Positions 41,676 to 49,831 of a DNA stretch of 64,000 bases are shown one piece after another. Position 1 is the first letter of the stretch. Each line of letters opens with the position of its first letter. The stretch covers positions 5,980,501-6,044,500 of the forward strand of contig NZ_CP046703.1 in the NCBI RefSeq assembly GCF_009873495.1, read 5' to 3'. The notes under the pieces were generated by a model. That model worked only from the letters and a program-made list of their open reading frames with translations, did not search any database and had not been told where the DNA came from. Source of the stretch: Nostoc sp. ATCC 53789. GTDB lineage: Bacteria; Cyanobacteriota; Cyanobacteriia; Cyanobacteriales; Nostocaceae. The position numbers were made by a program, and so were the translations under genes.

Positions 41676-44600
41676 TCAAGAATGGGAATTAATTGACAAT
41701 ATGATTGTAAATTTTGCTCCTTGCCCAGGTTTGCTTTGGGCTGTGAGATGTCCATGATGACGCTCAATTATTTTCCGGCAGATCGCTAAACCTATACCAG
41801 TGCCTTCGTATTCAATGCTGCTATGCAAACGTTGAAAAACATTAAAAATTCGGTCGAGATATTTTTCTTCAAAACCAATCCCATTATCTTCTACGATGAT
41901 TTGGCAAAATTCAGAATTACTAGATATGTTATCTGCTTGATTGTTTAATATCTTACTATAGATTTTGATAACTGGTGGTATTTGTGGGCGATGGAATTTG
42001 AGGGCGTTACCAATTAGATTTTGCAACAATTGACGCATCTGTATAGGATCAGCTTGAATGGTGGGTAACTGTCCTATTTCTACACTTCCTCCAGTTTGCT
42101 GCACATAAATTTCTAAATCAGACAATACCTCATGGGCAATCTTTGTCAGATTTACTGATACAAAAGGTTGCGCTCTGGTAGTAACTCGTGAAAGTGTTAA
42201 CAAGTCTTCAATTAATATCTGCATTCTTGATGCAGCATTCTGCATTCGTTCTAGATAGTCACGTCCTTGTTCACTTAAGGTGTCGCCACAGGTGCTTTTG
42301 AGCCGATCGCCAAAAGTTTTAATTTTACGCAGTGGCTCTTGCAAATCGTGGGAGGCGACAAATGCAAATTGTTTTAGTTCTTCATTAGAACGCGTGAGTT
42401 CTTCTCTGTGCCGAGTTTCTTGTTCTAGGATGAGGCTCTGAGTTGAGGCAATGCCTATTTGATCTGCTAGCTGTCGTAAAAGTTCAATTTCCCAACTAGT
42501 CCACTGGCGGGGATGGGCGCACTGATGGGCAATTAGCAGTCCCCACAGCTGATTTTTGAGGAAAATCGGGACTACAAGGTTGGCTTTAACGGCAAATCGT
42601 TCCAGTAATTCGACGTGGCAAGGTTGGATATCAGCTTCTTTGATATCGTTAATGACATTAATTCGTCCTTGGCGGTACTGCTCAATATAATCATCGCGAA
42701 AGCAAGGGTCGAGAATTTGCTGCCCCAGTACAACAGGTAAACCAGGAACTATTGCCTCTTGAACCGCTATGAAAGAGCCATTTGGCTGTAGGCGCAAGAT
42801 TAATACTCGGTCGGCAAGCAGTAGCTTTTGCACTTCTTTGACACTGGTTTGCAGAATTTCATCGATTTGTAAAGACTGACGAATTTTCAGGGTGATATTA
42901 GCGAATAGTTGCGATCGCAAATTTTGGAGTTCTAATGCTGCTTGGGCATGATCGCGATCGCGCAGTACGGCTTGCCGTTCGCTTATATCCATCATCGCGC
43001 CCATCATCCGCACTGGTTTACCTGTTTGGTCATGAACGACATAACCGCGATCGAACATATAGGCATAAGAACCATCGCTGCGACGAAAACGGTATTCATT
43101 TGACCAGAATTTTTCACCGCTATCTATCAGTGTCCGCGCTTGGGAGGCGATTCTCTGCCTGTCGTCTGGATGTATATGTTCATACCACCAATTAGCGGTA
43201 AATGTTATTTGTTCTTTCGAGTAACCCAGAAGTTTTTCTAAAGCTTGATTCCACCACACCTCATCAGTCAGCAAATCCCAGTCCCATAAAAGATCGTTGG
43301 TAGCACGGGCGACTATTTGGAAACGTTCTTCGCTCTGACGCAGTTGTTCTTCTGCCAGTTTCCGTTCAGTGATATCTGTATGGCAACTTGTCATCCGCAC
43401 AACATGACCATCTTCATCCCACACTGCCTGACCGCGATCCAAAACCCATTTATAGGTGTCATCTTTGCACCGGACTCGATGTTCGCTGATAAAAAACGGG
43501 GTAATCTTAGCAAAGTGATCGGCGATCGCTTGTCTGACAAATCCAATATCATCTGGATGTACTCGTGTTGCCCATTCGTCTAAATGATTGGAAATTTCAT
43601 GTTCTGCGTAACCCAACATTTCTTTCCAGCGAATTGAGAAATATACTTGATTATTTTTAACGTTCCAGTCCCAAATGCCATCATTATTGCCCTGCACGGC
43701 TAACTGGCAACGTTCTTCACTTTCTTTGAGTGCCTCTTCCACCCGTTGGCGCTCAATGGCTGTAGCGAGAACATTGGCAACAGCTTGGAGAAAAGAAATG
43801 TCATCTTTGGTAAAAATGTGGTGTCTGGTTGTGTGTGCCCCAAAGACACCAAAAGGTCGCTCTTTGCCATAAATCACTACGCTAATACCGCTCAACACTT
43901 GATGCTCATATAGCAGTCGTGACCCATTGAATCGCGTTTCGGTTCGGAGGTCATCAACAATCACTGGTTCATCGCAAAGTAGGGTGTAACCAGCTTGAGA
44001 ATTTATCTCCCCACTCACGATCGCCTTTCCCACAAGTCCAGGTTGCCAACCGACTCCGGCACGTAGCAGCAATTTCTGATTATCTGGCAGGAGTTCCAAA
44101 ATTTTGCAAAACTCAACTTTGAGACATTGGGCGACGAGTGTTACAGATGAGTTCATCAGTGTAGTCAAATCTGTACCAGCTAGAGCCATTTGACTTAGTT
44201 CTGCCACTATTGCTTGCTGGTTAGCATGAACTTCTAGCGCCTCCTCCGCTTGCTTGCGCTTGGTGATATCCATGTATACCCCAGATATTTGCACAGATGT
44301 ACCAGACTTATCTACAACGACAACTCCTTGGTTTGCTAAAAAACGAATTTTCCCATTGGGTAAAATAACTCGAAATTCAATTTCATATTTGGCTTTATCC
44401 TCAACAGCTTGCTGATGCGATCGCCTGACGAAATCGCGATCGTGGGGATGAATGCAGTTGAGAAAAGCTTGATATGTGTAGTTGAAAGTGCCTTTCTCTA
44501 AGCCAAAAATTGCTTCTAGATTATCTGAGCAAGTAATTTTGTTCGTCAACAGATCCCAGTTGCAGATGCCCATACGAGCAGCATCTAATGCTATCCTGAG

Positions 44601-45026
44601 TTCGACTTCCCGCAATTGTGCCTGTGTAGCTTGCTGTCTTAATTCCTGTATGGCATGATTAGCTTCCAAAAGACGGCGCAATCTTAGATGTAATATTGGC
44701 CATTGAATCGGCTTAGTAATAAAGTCAGTTGCACCCAAAGCAAAAGCTTTATCTACGGTTGCCTGATCGGAAAAAGCAGAAATCATTAACACTGGTGTGT
44801 TTTTGCCGTTGGAAAGTGCTTGCAGTTGAGCGCAGCAACTAAACCCATCCATCACCGGCATCATAATATCCAACAGTACTATATCTGGTTGGAGGCGAGT
44901 ATAGATAGCGATCGCCTCTAGCCCGTTACTTGCTTCTTCCACCTGATACCCTGCATCTGTCAATTGCTTACACAGATGCATTCGCATAAAATTGTCGTCG
45001 TCTACAACCAGAATCAGTTTAGTCAT
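41676..45026 (-). CDS. Hybrid sensor kinase: receiver-PAS-GAF-PAS-PAS-GAF-kinase
   Basis: 1116 aa. N-terminal receiver (about 4-120, phospho-Asp in VLLDIMMPVMDG), PAS (about 145-265), GAF (about 285-440, QQAIVAELSQMALAGTDLTTL), two PAS (about 445-570 and 575-700, each with a DGIWDWN or NDLLWDWD start), a phytochrome-type GAF (about 720-885, LWGLLIAHQC and WEIELLRQLADQIGIA, no conserved chromophore Cys at the usual place), HisKA (phospho-His in FVASHDLQEPL) and HATPase (DNGIGFEEKYL, GTGIGLAIC). No membrane helices: a cytosolic sensor, perhaps of light or redox. The 5' leader holds a G-rich low-complexity repeat. Confidence 0.93.
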   Translation of the reverse strand: MTKLILVVDDDNFMRMHLCKQLTDAGYQVEEASNGLEAIAIYTRLQPDIVLLDIMMPVMDGFSCCAQLQALSNGKNTPVLMISAFSDQATVDKAFALGATDFITKPIQWPILHLRLRRLLEANHAIQELRQQATQAQLREVELRIALDAARMGICNWDLLTNKITCSDNLEAIFGLEKGTFNYTYQAFLNCIHPHDRDFVRRSHQQAVEDKAKYEIEFRVILPNGKIRFLANQGVVVVDKSGTSVQISGVYMDITKRKQAEEALEVHANQQAIVAELSQMALAGTDLTTLMNSSVTLVAQCLKVEFCKILELLPDNQKLLLRAGVGWQPGLVGKAIVSGEINSQAGYTLLCDEPVIVDDLRTETRFNGSRLLYEHQVLSGISVVIYGKERPFGVFGAHTTRHHIFTKDDISFLQAVANVLATAIERQRVEEALKESEERCQLAVQGNNDGIWDWNVKNNQVYFSIRWKEMLGYAEHEISNHLDEWATRVHPDDIGFVRQAIADHFAKITPFFISEHRVRCKDDTYKWVLDRGQAVWDEDGHVVRMTSCHTDITERKLAEEQLRQSEERFQIVARATNDLLWDWDLLTDEVWWNQALEKLLGYSKEQITFTANWWYEHIHPDDRQRIASQARTLIDSGEKFWSNEYRFRRSDGSYAYMFDRGYVVHDQTGKPVRMMGAMMDISERQAVLRDRDHAQAALELQNLRSQLFANITLKIRQSLQIDEILQTSVKEVQKLLLADRVLILRLQPNGSFIAVQEAIVPGLPVVLGQQILDPCFRDDYIEQYRQGRINVINDIKEADIQPCHVELLERFAVKANLVVPIFLKNQLWGLLIAHQCAHPRQWTSWEIELLRQLADQIGIASTQSLILEQETRHREELTRSNEELKQFAFVASHDLQEPLRKIKTFGDRLKSTCGDTLSEQGRDYLERMQNAASRMQILIEDLLTLSRVTTRAQPFVSVNLTKIAHEVLSDLEIYVQQTGGSVEIGQLPTIQADPIQMRQLLQNLIGNALKFHRPQIPPVIKIYSKILNNQADNISSNSEFCQIIVEDNGIGFEEKYLDRIFNVFQRLHSSIEYEGTGIGLAICRKIIERHHGHLTAQSKPGQGAKFTIILSINSHS

Positions 45027-45656
45027 TGGAGTTTATCCTGGGAGCGATCGCCCTTCGTTTCACTTTTTCGCATTACTGGGAGGATGTCAACTGATTGTAG
45101 CGAGGGGACAGGGGGCAGGGGAGCAGGGGAGCAGGGGAGCAGGGGAGCAGGGGGGCAGGGGAGCAGGGGGAAGAGGAAAATGACTCCTGCTATGGAACCG
45201 GAAGATGGGTTTGAGTCCGCTACTTCAACAAGCTGGGTTAAATTCCCCCTTGCCCCCTTCCCCACAGGCAAATGTCATGAAAAATTGATATTTATGCCAG
45301 GAGCAACACTGTGCTAGCTACTAATGTTATCTTTTCATGACATTCTGTTCCCAGGAAAGCTTATAAATTCGTAATATAGTCAAAAAAGCTATAGAAAACA
45401 CTTGATCCCTAGATATGCTTAGTGGTTAATATTGACTTAACAAACAGAACTTCTTCGATCCCAAAGAAATGCTAATTTTGGCATAACCAGGAATTGCCTA
45501 GAAGTTACCTCAATTTAAAAACAGATTAAAAAACTTAAAACTGGGCAAAACCAGGAGTCAGGAATAAGAAATTCATCTGGATGTGGATGACCTTTTATAT
45601 AGCATTCTTTAACCAGGGGAAATCATTTACCGCTTACACTACTGGAGGCCAAATTA
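45027..45656. other. Divergent region with GGGGAGCAG repeat
   Basis: About 630 bp between divergent genes. At 45103-45175 there is a tandem GGGGAGCAG-type repeat (with GGCAGGGGAGCAGG units), the same word class as inside the GT39 gene. The rest contains ordinary AT-rich sequence with probable promoters. ORFs across it (45023-45317) are repeat-derived. A hint of a tRNA-like word (GGACTCAAACCC) near 45215 was examined and rejected. Confidence 0.6.
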
Positions 45657-46919
45657 ATGGCAAAAGAACGCCCGCCCCTAGAGGAGATGACCTTACGGCA
45701 ACTACGAAGAGTTGCCAGCGAATATAGCATCTCTCGCTATAGCCGAATGCGTAAATCACAATTGCTGGCATCAATTTTAGAAGTCCAGCGAAGCAAAACT
45801 TTGCTCAGTCCATCTCGTTCATTGGAGGCACAGGAAACCGTGGAAGCTGCTAAGTTTGAATTAGGTCAGGAAGATCGTACAGGTGGATCTCTAGCTGATG
45901 TTGATGAAGGACTCGCAGATTTGCCTTCTGGCTATGGTGAAAGCCGGATTGTCCTCTTACCACGCGATCCACAGTGGGCTTACACTTACTGGGATATCCC
46001 CAATGAACATAAAGAGGAACTACGCCGCCAAGGTGGACAACAACTCGCACTACGGATTTATGATGTTACCGACATCAATATCGAATACCAAAGCCCTCAC
46101 AGCATTCAAGAATATCCTGCTGATGAACTAGCTAGAGAATGGTATCTACCAGTTCCAGTTAGCGATCGCGATTATGTGATAGATATCGGCTATCGTGCTG
46201 CTGATGGTCGCTGGTTAGTACTAGCTCGTTCTGCTAGAGTACACATTCCCCCCGTCTATCCTTCAGACTGGATTGAAGATGTCTTCATTACTGTCAACTT
46301 TGAAGAAGATTTGCGCGGTAAGACTCAGTACGAACTAGTTCCCCCAGCCAAGAAGATTGCAGCTACAGCTACCGCCAATGGTGGTGTAAACACTAACGGC
46401 AATCCTATCTACGACCAAATCTTTGGTTTAGCCGAATCTGCCGAAGCGCTACGAGTTGCTGGTTCTATCTTCGGTTCTCAGCATCAAGTACCAGGTTCAG
46501 CGCGTCCTGAACAAGCTCTTAGTTCCTACATTTTCCCATCTGGTGTGGGTATGTGGGCAGTTCCCACCGTCTCAGGCTTAACCGCTTCCGGTGCAGGAAT
46601 GTCAGGTGTTGGCTTCTCCGCTTCCGCCGTCCCAGTGCGTCCGCGCCAGTTCTGGTTAATTGCCGATGCTGAATTGATAGTTTACGGTGCAACCGAACCC
46701 GACGCTACCGTAACCATTGGCGGCCGTCCAATTCAGCTAAATCCAGATGGAACATTCCGCTTCCAAATGTCCTTCCAGGATGGTTTAATTGACTATCCAA
46801 TTCTGGCTGTAGCTGCGGATGGTGAGCAAACTCGGTCAATTCAGATGAAATTTAATCGTGAGACACCATCTCGGAATACTAACACTAAAGAAGAAGCTGT
46901 TTTAGAATGGTTCTCTTAA
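45657..46919 (+). CDS. DUF4912 protein with N-terminal Rho/SAP-like motif
   Basis: A 420-aa protein. Residues about 8-50 (LEEMTLRQLRRVASEYSISRYSRMRKSQLLASI) resemble the Rho N-terminal/SAP-like helix pair that binds nucleic acids. Residues about 95-230 are the DUF4912 domain (RIVLLPRDPQWAYTYWDI, ALRIYDV, REWYLPVP, YVIDIGYRAADGRWLVLARS). A flexible Gly/Ala/Ser-rich part follows, then a C-terminal domain (FWLIADAELIVYGATEPDATVTIGG) of probable beta-sandwich type. DUF4912 is widespread in cyanobacteria and found in Firmicutes; role unknown. It is followed by a strong terminator 8 bp before the next start. Confidence 0.85.
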   Translation: MAKERPPLEEMTLRQLRRVASEYSISRYSRMRKSQLLASILEVQRSKTLLSPSRSLEAQETVEAAKFELGQEDRTGGSLADVDEGLADLPSGYGESRIVLLPRDPQWAYTYWDIPNEHKEELRRQGGQQLALRIYDVTDINIEYQSPHSIQEYPADELAREWYLPVPVSDRDYVIDIGYRAADGRWLVLARSARVHIPPVYPSDWIEDVFITVNFEEDLRGKTQYELVPPAKKIAATATANGGVNTNGNPIYDQIFGLAESAEALRVAGSIFGSQHQVPGSARPEQALSSYIFPSGVGMWAVPTVSGLTASGAGMSGVGFSASAVPVRPRQFWLIADAELIVYGATEPDATVTIGGRPIQLNPDGTFRFQMSFQDGLIDYPILAVAADGEQTRSIQMKFNRETPSRNTNTKEEAVLEWFS

Positions 46920-47078
46920 GTTGTAGTTATTCAGATTAATTTCAGACTGAAATTTTAAAGCAAGAATTCAGAATCCAGAATCCAGAAATCATAATTAAGA
47001 AGCCATAATCTCCTTGATTTTCTAATCATTCTGGATTCTGACTCCTGACTTCTGAATCCTTACATTTTAAATTATTCC

Positions 47079-47108
47079 CCGCTATAGTAATTCTGTAGCG
47101 GTTTTTTT
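47079..47108 (+). terminator. Intrinsic terminator abutting the next start codon
   Basis: CCGCTA (47079-47084) pairs with TAGCGG (47096-47101) around an 11-nt loop, followed by seven T residues (47102-47108). It ends only 8 bp before the ATG of the lipoprotein gene at 47117. Confidence 0.75.
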
Positions 47109-47116
47109 GCATTATT

Positions 47117-48043
47117 ATGTCAACCAAAAAATTATTTTTGTTATTTATCTCGATAATTGGTGCAAGCTTGTTATCAGGTTGTCAACAGATTGAAGCAAAT
47201 CCAGTCCCCAAAGCATCTAAAACTTGCCCTGGCAAAGATCCTAAATTCAGTATTGATTTTTTTAAAACCAATAATCAAGGTAAAAAAAATTCCAGAGGTA
47301 TTAACAATGTGATTATTTTTAATCCCAAATCAGCAGAATTAGATTTCAAAGTTAATCTCGGTCTATCTCATAAACTCTACGCCAAAGATACCAGAGGTAA
47401 GCTGCGTAAAGAATACATTCCAAAACAGTTTCATGAACTCATCGGCGATGAGAATGCCAAATTGAACGGACAGCTACCCATTGCCGCAATTAATGCCGAC
47501 TACATAGATACTGATAATAAGCCACAAGGTTTAAATATCTCTCGTGGTATAGAATATTCAGGAGCGTTTAAAAACAAACGTTCTTCCTTTGGGATATCAG
47601 GAGGTACACCCAACCAGAGGCAGGCTACTATCCAAGCTGGTAGAAGAAACAACGATATTCTCAATTACAATTTAGTAGGCGGTAATGGCAGATTCTATCG
47701 TCAGGGTAAGTTTAAAAATATTTGTCAAGATTTGGGAGAATTTGCTTGTAAAAATGCAACTAATCGCTCTCTGGCTGCTATCACTAATCAAGGCTATGTA
47801 ATACTATTAGTTAATGACTTAAAAGCTAATTCAGAGATTGAATTATCTCAACTTAATCAAGAGTTACTGCCAGATATGTTTGATAATGTCCTCCAAGGCA
47901 TTGCTAGCAATAACTGTTTAGGTAATATTCAAGAAGGAATTTTATTTGATGGAGGTATGTCTCCAGGATTGTATTATAACCAGAAAACTTATGTAGAAAA
48001 TCTTGGGCCAATTGGTTCGGTTTTTTTGATCTATAAAAAATAA
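47117..48043 (+). CDS. Phosphodiester glycosidase-like lipoprotein (NAGPA/DUF2233)
   Basis: A 308-aa lipoprotein with a signal ending LLSGC (Cys22). The mature domain resembles the phosphodiester glycosidase (NAGPA, DUF2233) fold: PIAAINADYIDTDNKPQGLNISRG, VGGNGRFYRQG, NRSLAAITNQGYVILLVND and the C-terminal ILFDGGMSPGLYYN. In that family AINADY/GGF-type segments and the DGG motif line the active site that cuts sugar-1-phosphodiesters. It would face the periplasm. The start lies 8 bp after a terminator, with no room for its own promoter or a good ribosome-binding site, so expression may be by read-through or attenuation. Confidence 0.8.
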   Translation: MSTKKLFLLFISIIGASLLSGCQQIEANPVPKASKTCPGKDPKFSIDFFKTNNQGKKNSRGINNVIIFNPKSAELDFKVNLGLSHKLYAKDTRGKLRKEYIPKQFHELIGDENAKLNGQLPIAAINADYIDTDNKPQGLNISRGIEYSGAFKNKRSSFGISGGTPNQRQATIQAGRRNNDILNYNLVGGNGRFYRQGKFKNICQDLGEFACKNATNRSLAAITNQGYVILLVNDLKANSEIELSQLNQELLPDMFDNVLQGIASNNCLGNIQEGILFDGGMSPGLYYNQKTYVENLGPIGSVFLIYKK

Positions 48044-48078
48044 AACATTAGAAAATTATTACACTATGGTATGAGATT

Positions 48079-48108
48079 GGTAGGGGCAATTCATGAATTG
48101 CCCCTACC
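48079..48108. repeat. 30-bp perfect palindrome (GTAGGGGCA family)
   Basis: Arms GGTAGGGGCAATTCA and TGAATTGCCCCTACC are perfectly complementary with no loop. A related inverted repeat (arms GTAGGGGCACAA and TTGTGCCCCTAC) is at 61107-61142. Both lie between convergent genes. Confidence 0.85.
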
Positions 48109-48204
48109 TCTATTATTAGTTGAGATGATAGATGGATTTACGTCTTGCTGTAGTAGGTTTTCTTCCATATAGCTAAAACATTACTTACAAAAAATCATGA
48201 AAAA

Positions 48205-48238
48205 ACGAACCGCAGAGGGCGCAGAGGACACGGAGAAA
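48205..48238 (+). repeat. GAACCGCAGAGG dispersed repeat (family B), second copy
   Basis: ACGAACCGCAGAGG followed by CGCAGAGGACACGGAGAA, plus strand, within the convergent gap. The other copies lie at 7845-7876 and 57518-57549. Confidence 0.85.
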
Positions 48239-48277
48239 TAAGAGTTTCAGAGAGTTATTGCGTAAGTCCTATAAATT

Positions 48278-48592
48278 TTAAAATACTGACTCTTTGACTT
48301 TTTTCAAATTCTCAAGCTTATTTGGATTTACCCAACGATTGACAAATTCGTGGTTATGTTTGTATACCTTGATTTGTACTTGCTTAGAACTTAACTGAAC
48401 TACTTCGGCAGGAATTCTTTGAACATCGCTAGAATCTGCACGAGCCTTGTAAAGCCAAATGACTTTTTGCCCTACTTGAAAATAGTCAGGATTGTTATTT
48501 GAAGAAGGCGTTTTTTCTGCCCAAGAAGGGAAAGCAATTACTAAGTTGATTAAAAGTACTAAGACTACTAGAGTAATTTGGAAAAGTTTCAT
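48278..48592 (-). CDS. Small exported protein, hypothetical
   Basis: About 104 aa from the ATG at 48592 (an upstream ATG at 48598 is also in frame, and the frame extends to 48646). N-terminal hydrophobic stretch FQITLVVLVLLINLVIAFPSWA fits a signal peptide cleaved after SWA. The mature part, PDYFQVGQKVIWLYKARADSSDVQRIPAEVVQLSSKQVQIKVYKHNHEFVNRWVNPNKL, has a strand pattern like a short Tudor/SH3-type beta barrel. I do not recognise the family. The shorter start is preferred because it puts the signal peptide at the N-terminus. Confidence 0.65.
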   Translation of the reverse strand: MKLFQITLVVLVLLINLVIAFPSWAEKTPSSNNNPDYFQVGQKVIWLYKARADSSDVQRIPAEVVQLSSKQVQIKVYKHNHEFVNRWVNPNKLENLKKVKESVF

Positions 48593-49291
48593 GATCATTG
48601 CGCTTGTCTTGGGTCTGTTGGAGCAATCAATCTGCTGATCTAGCATTTAGCTATTCTCCTTCTTGGTTTTATCAAAGTTTAAAGATAAGTACACCAAAAT
48701 TTCTTTGGTAAATTTAGCGTTAGTTTGGTATTTAAATTTTGGCAAGACACCTACTTTTATCTCATACGCAAAACTACACGCTATAGGGATAATACCCTGC
48801 GGTTAGCTTATCGCGGATTTCTCACGCATAGTGTAGGCAGAGAGAGGAGTGTGGGAAGTGTGCGGGGTCAGATTTCTTCCCCATCCTCCCACACTCCTGG
48901 ATTTCTCACTTGTGAGAAATCCAGGTTATCTGCTTCTCTAGGTTCCCTGCGGGAGGCTACGCAAAAGCGCAGCGTGTCGCAGACAGACACTCCGTGTAGC
49001 TTGCTTCGACCTAAGAGTATGCGTTTACATAAATTGCCCCTACTGAAAAGAAAGATTTTCAGTATTGTTTGTGTAAGTCTTGTAAAGTTCAAATCTCTAC
49101 TGATTTCAGGATAAAGCGACTTATAGAATAAAATCAAATAGTCTTATTTCTTAAAACGATAAATTAAAGTTATGATAATGTTGTGATGCTCTGATTTGAG
49201 TTCACAATCTCTATCTCAAGAGCAGTAGACGCAAAATAAGATTTTGTCGTAAAAATTGTTAATATATGGTGCTTTATGAAGCTTAATATAT
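48593..49291. other. Repeat-rich region without a supported gene
   Basis: About 700 bp. It holds the family-A repeat at 48841-48900, a perfect 24-bp hairpin with arms GGATTTCTCAC and GTGAGAAATCC (48899-48922), and a dispersed GC-rich piece at 48945-49010 (CTGCGGGAGGCTACGC and GCAGCGTGTCGCAGAC). A 129-codon plus-strand frame (48725-49114) crosses all of this and is dismissed. Sequence near 49200-49290 should be the leader of the broken HTH gene. Confidence 0.6.
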
Positions 49292-49512
49292 ATGACTCGT
49301 AGTGTAAGCCAACTTGTGGCAAAGCAACCTAATATTGGCAAACTAATTCGTGCCCTGCGGCAAGAGTTAAATATGTCTAAAGAAAAGTTTGCTGCCAAGC
49401 TTAGTGTCACTTTCCTAACAATTAACCCTTGGGAAATGGAGATGTAAGACCTTATCCCTTAAGAATACAGCGAATTAATAATCTACTCAAGGAGTTAAGT
49501 GAACGAGGTTAA
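49292..49512 (+). pseudogene. Frameshifted small XRE-type HTH gene
   Basis: From ATG 49292 the frame reads 51 codons (GKLIRALRQELNMSKEKFAAKLSVTFLTINPWE) and stops early. If one A is added to the AAA run at 49434-49436 (GGGAAATGG to GGGAAAATGG), the frame continues to the TAA at 49510-49512 and gives WENGDVRPYPLRIQRINNLL, the second half of the classic helix-turn-helix of small XRE regulators. The lost A, and Leu/Pro where the family has Pro/Arg (FPTINRW), suggest decay. A sequencing error in the A-run is the alternative. Confidence 0.7.
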
Positions 49513-49546
49513 ATTCTTAAGAAAATAGACTCCCGAAAAGAAGAGT

Positions 49547-49583
49547 AGGCATTGTGAGTTCTTATTCAGAACTCACAATGCCT
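49547..49583. repeat. Perfect 16-bp inverted repeat with 5-nt loop
   Basis: AGGCATTGTGAGTTCT (49547-49562), loop TATTC, AGAACTCACAATGCCT (49568-49583). No U-run follows, so it is not a standard terminator. It sits 35 bp behind the frameshifted HTH gene and contains the ATG of the small frame that follows. Confidence 0.85.
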
Positions 49584-49700
49584 GATAGCTTGGAATATTG
49601 GTCATATAAAAAAGTTGACAATAGAAGAGAGGCAAAACAGCAACTTGCCCTAAAAGACGATTTAAATGCTTTGAAAAGTCACGGCAGAGCCTGTATTTAA
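49578..49700 (+). CDS. Possible 40-residue protein or gene remnant
   Basis: ATG at 49578 opens 40 codons ending at TAA 49698-49700; GTG at 49554 would extend it by eight. The sequence (SLEYWSYKKVDNRREAKQQL and ALKDDLNALKSHGRACI) is charged and helix-forming, not repeat-derived. No family known. It begins inside the perfect inverted repeat. It could be a remnant of a larger gene lost with the HTH gene, or a chance frame. Confidence 0.3.
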   Translation: MPDSLEYWSYKKVDNRREAKQQLALKDDLNALKSHGRACI

Positions 49701-49831
49701 TTGTATATACCTTTGAATATCCTCTAAAATGACTATTTAGGAGCATCAACGTCTAATTTAGAGGGGATTTTGGCAAAAAGACGACCACAGATATAGCCTT
49801 TAACCGACGCATGACCAACCGAGAGGAATTA

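Noticed and set aside
45180..45250. tRNA-like words (GGACTCAAACCC on the minus strand)
   Set aside because: No cloverleaf could be drawn and no T-loop GGTTCGA sequence is present.
48725..49114. 129-codon ORF
   Set aside because: It crosses three different repeats and a perfect hairpin; composition is not protein-like.
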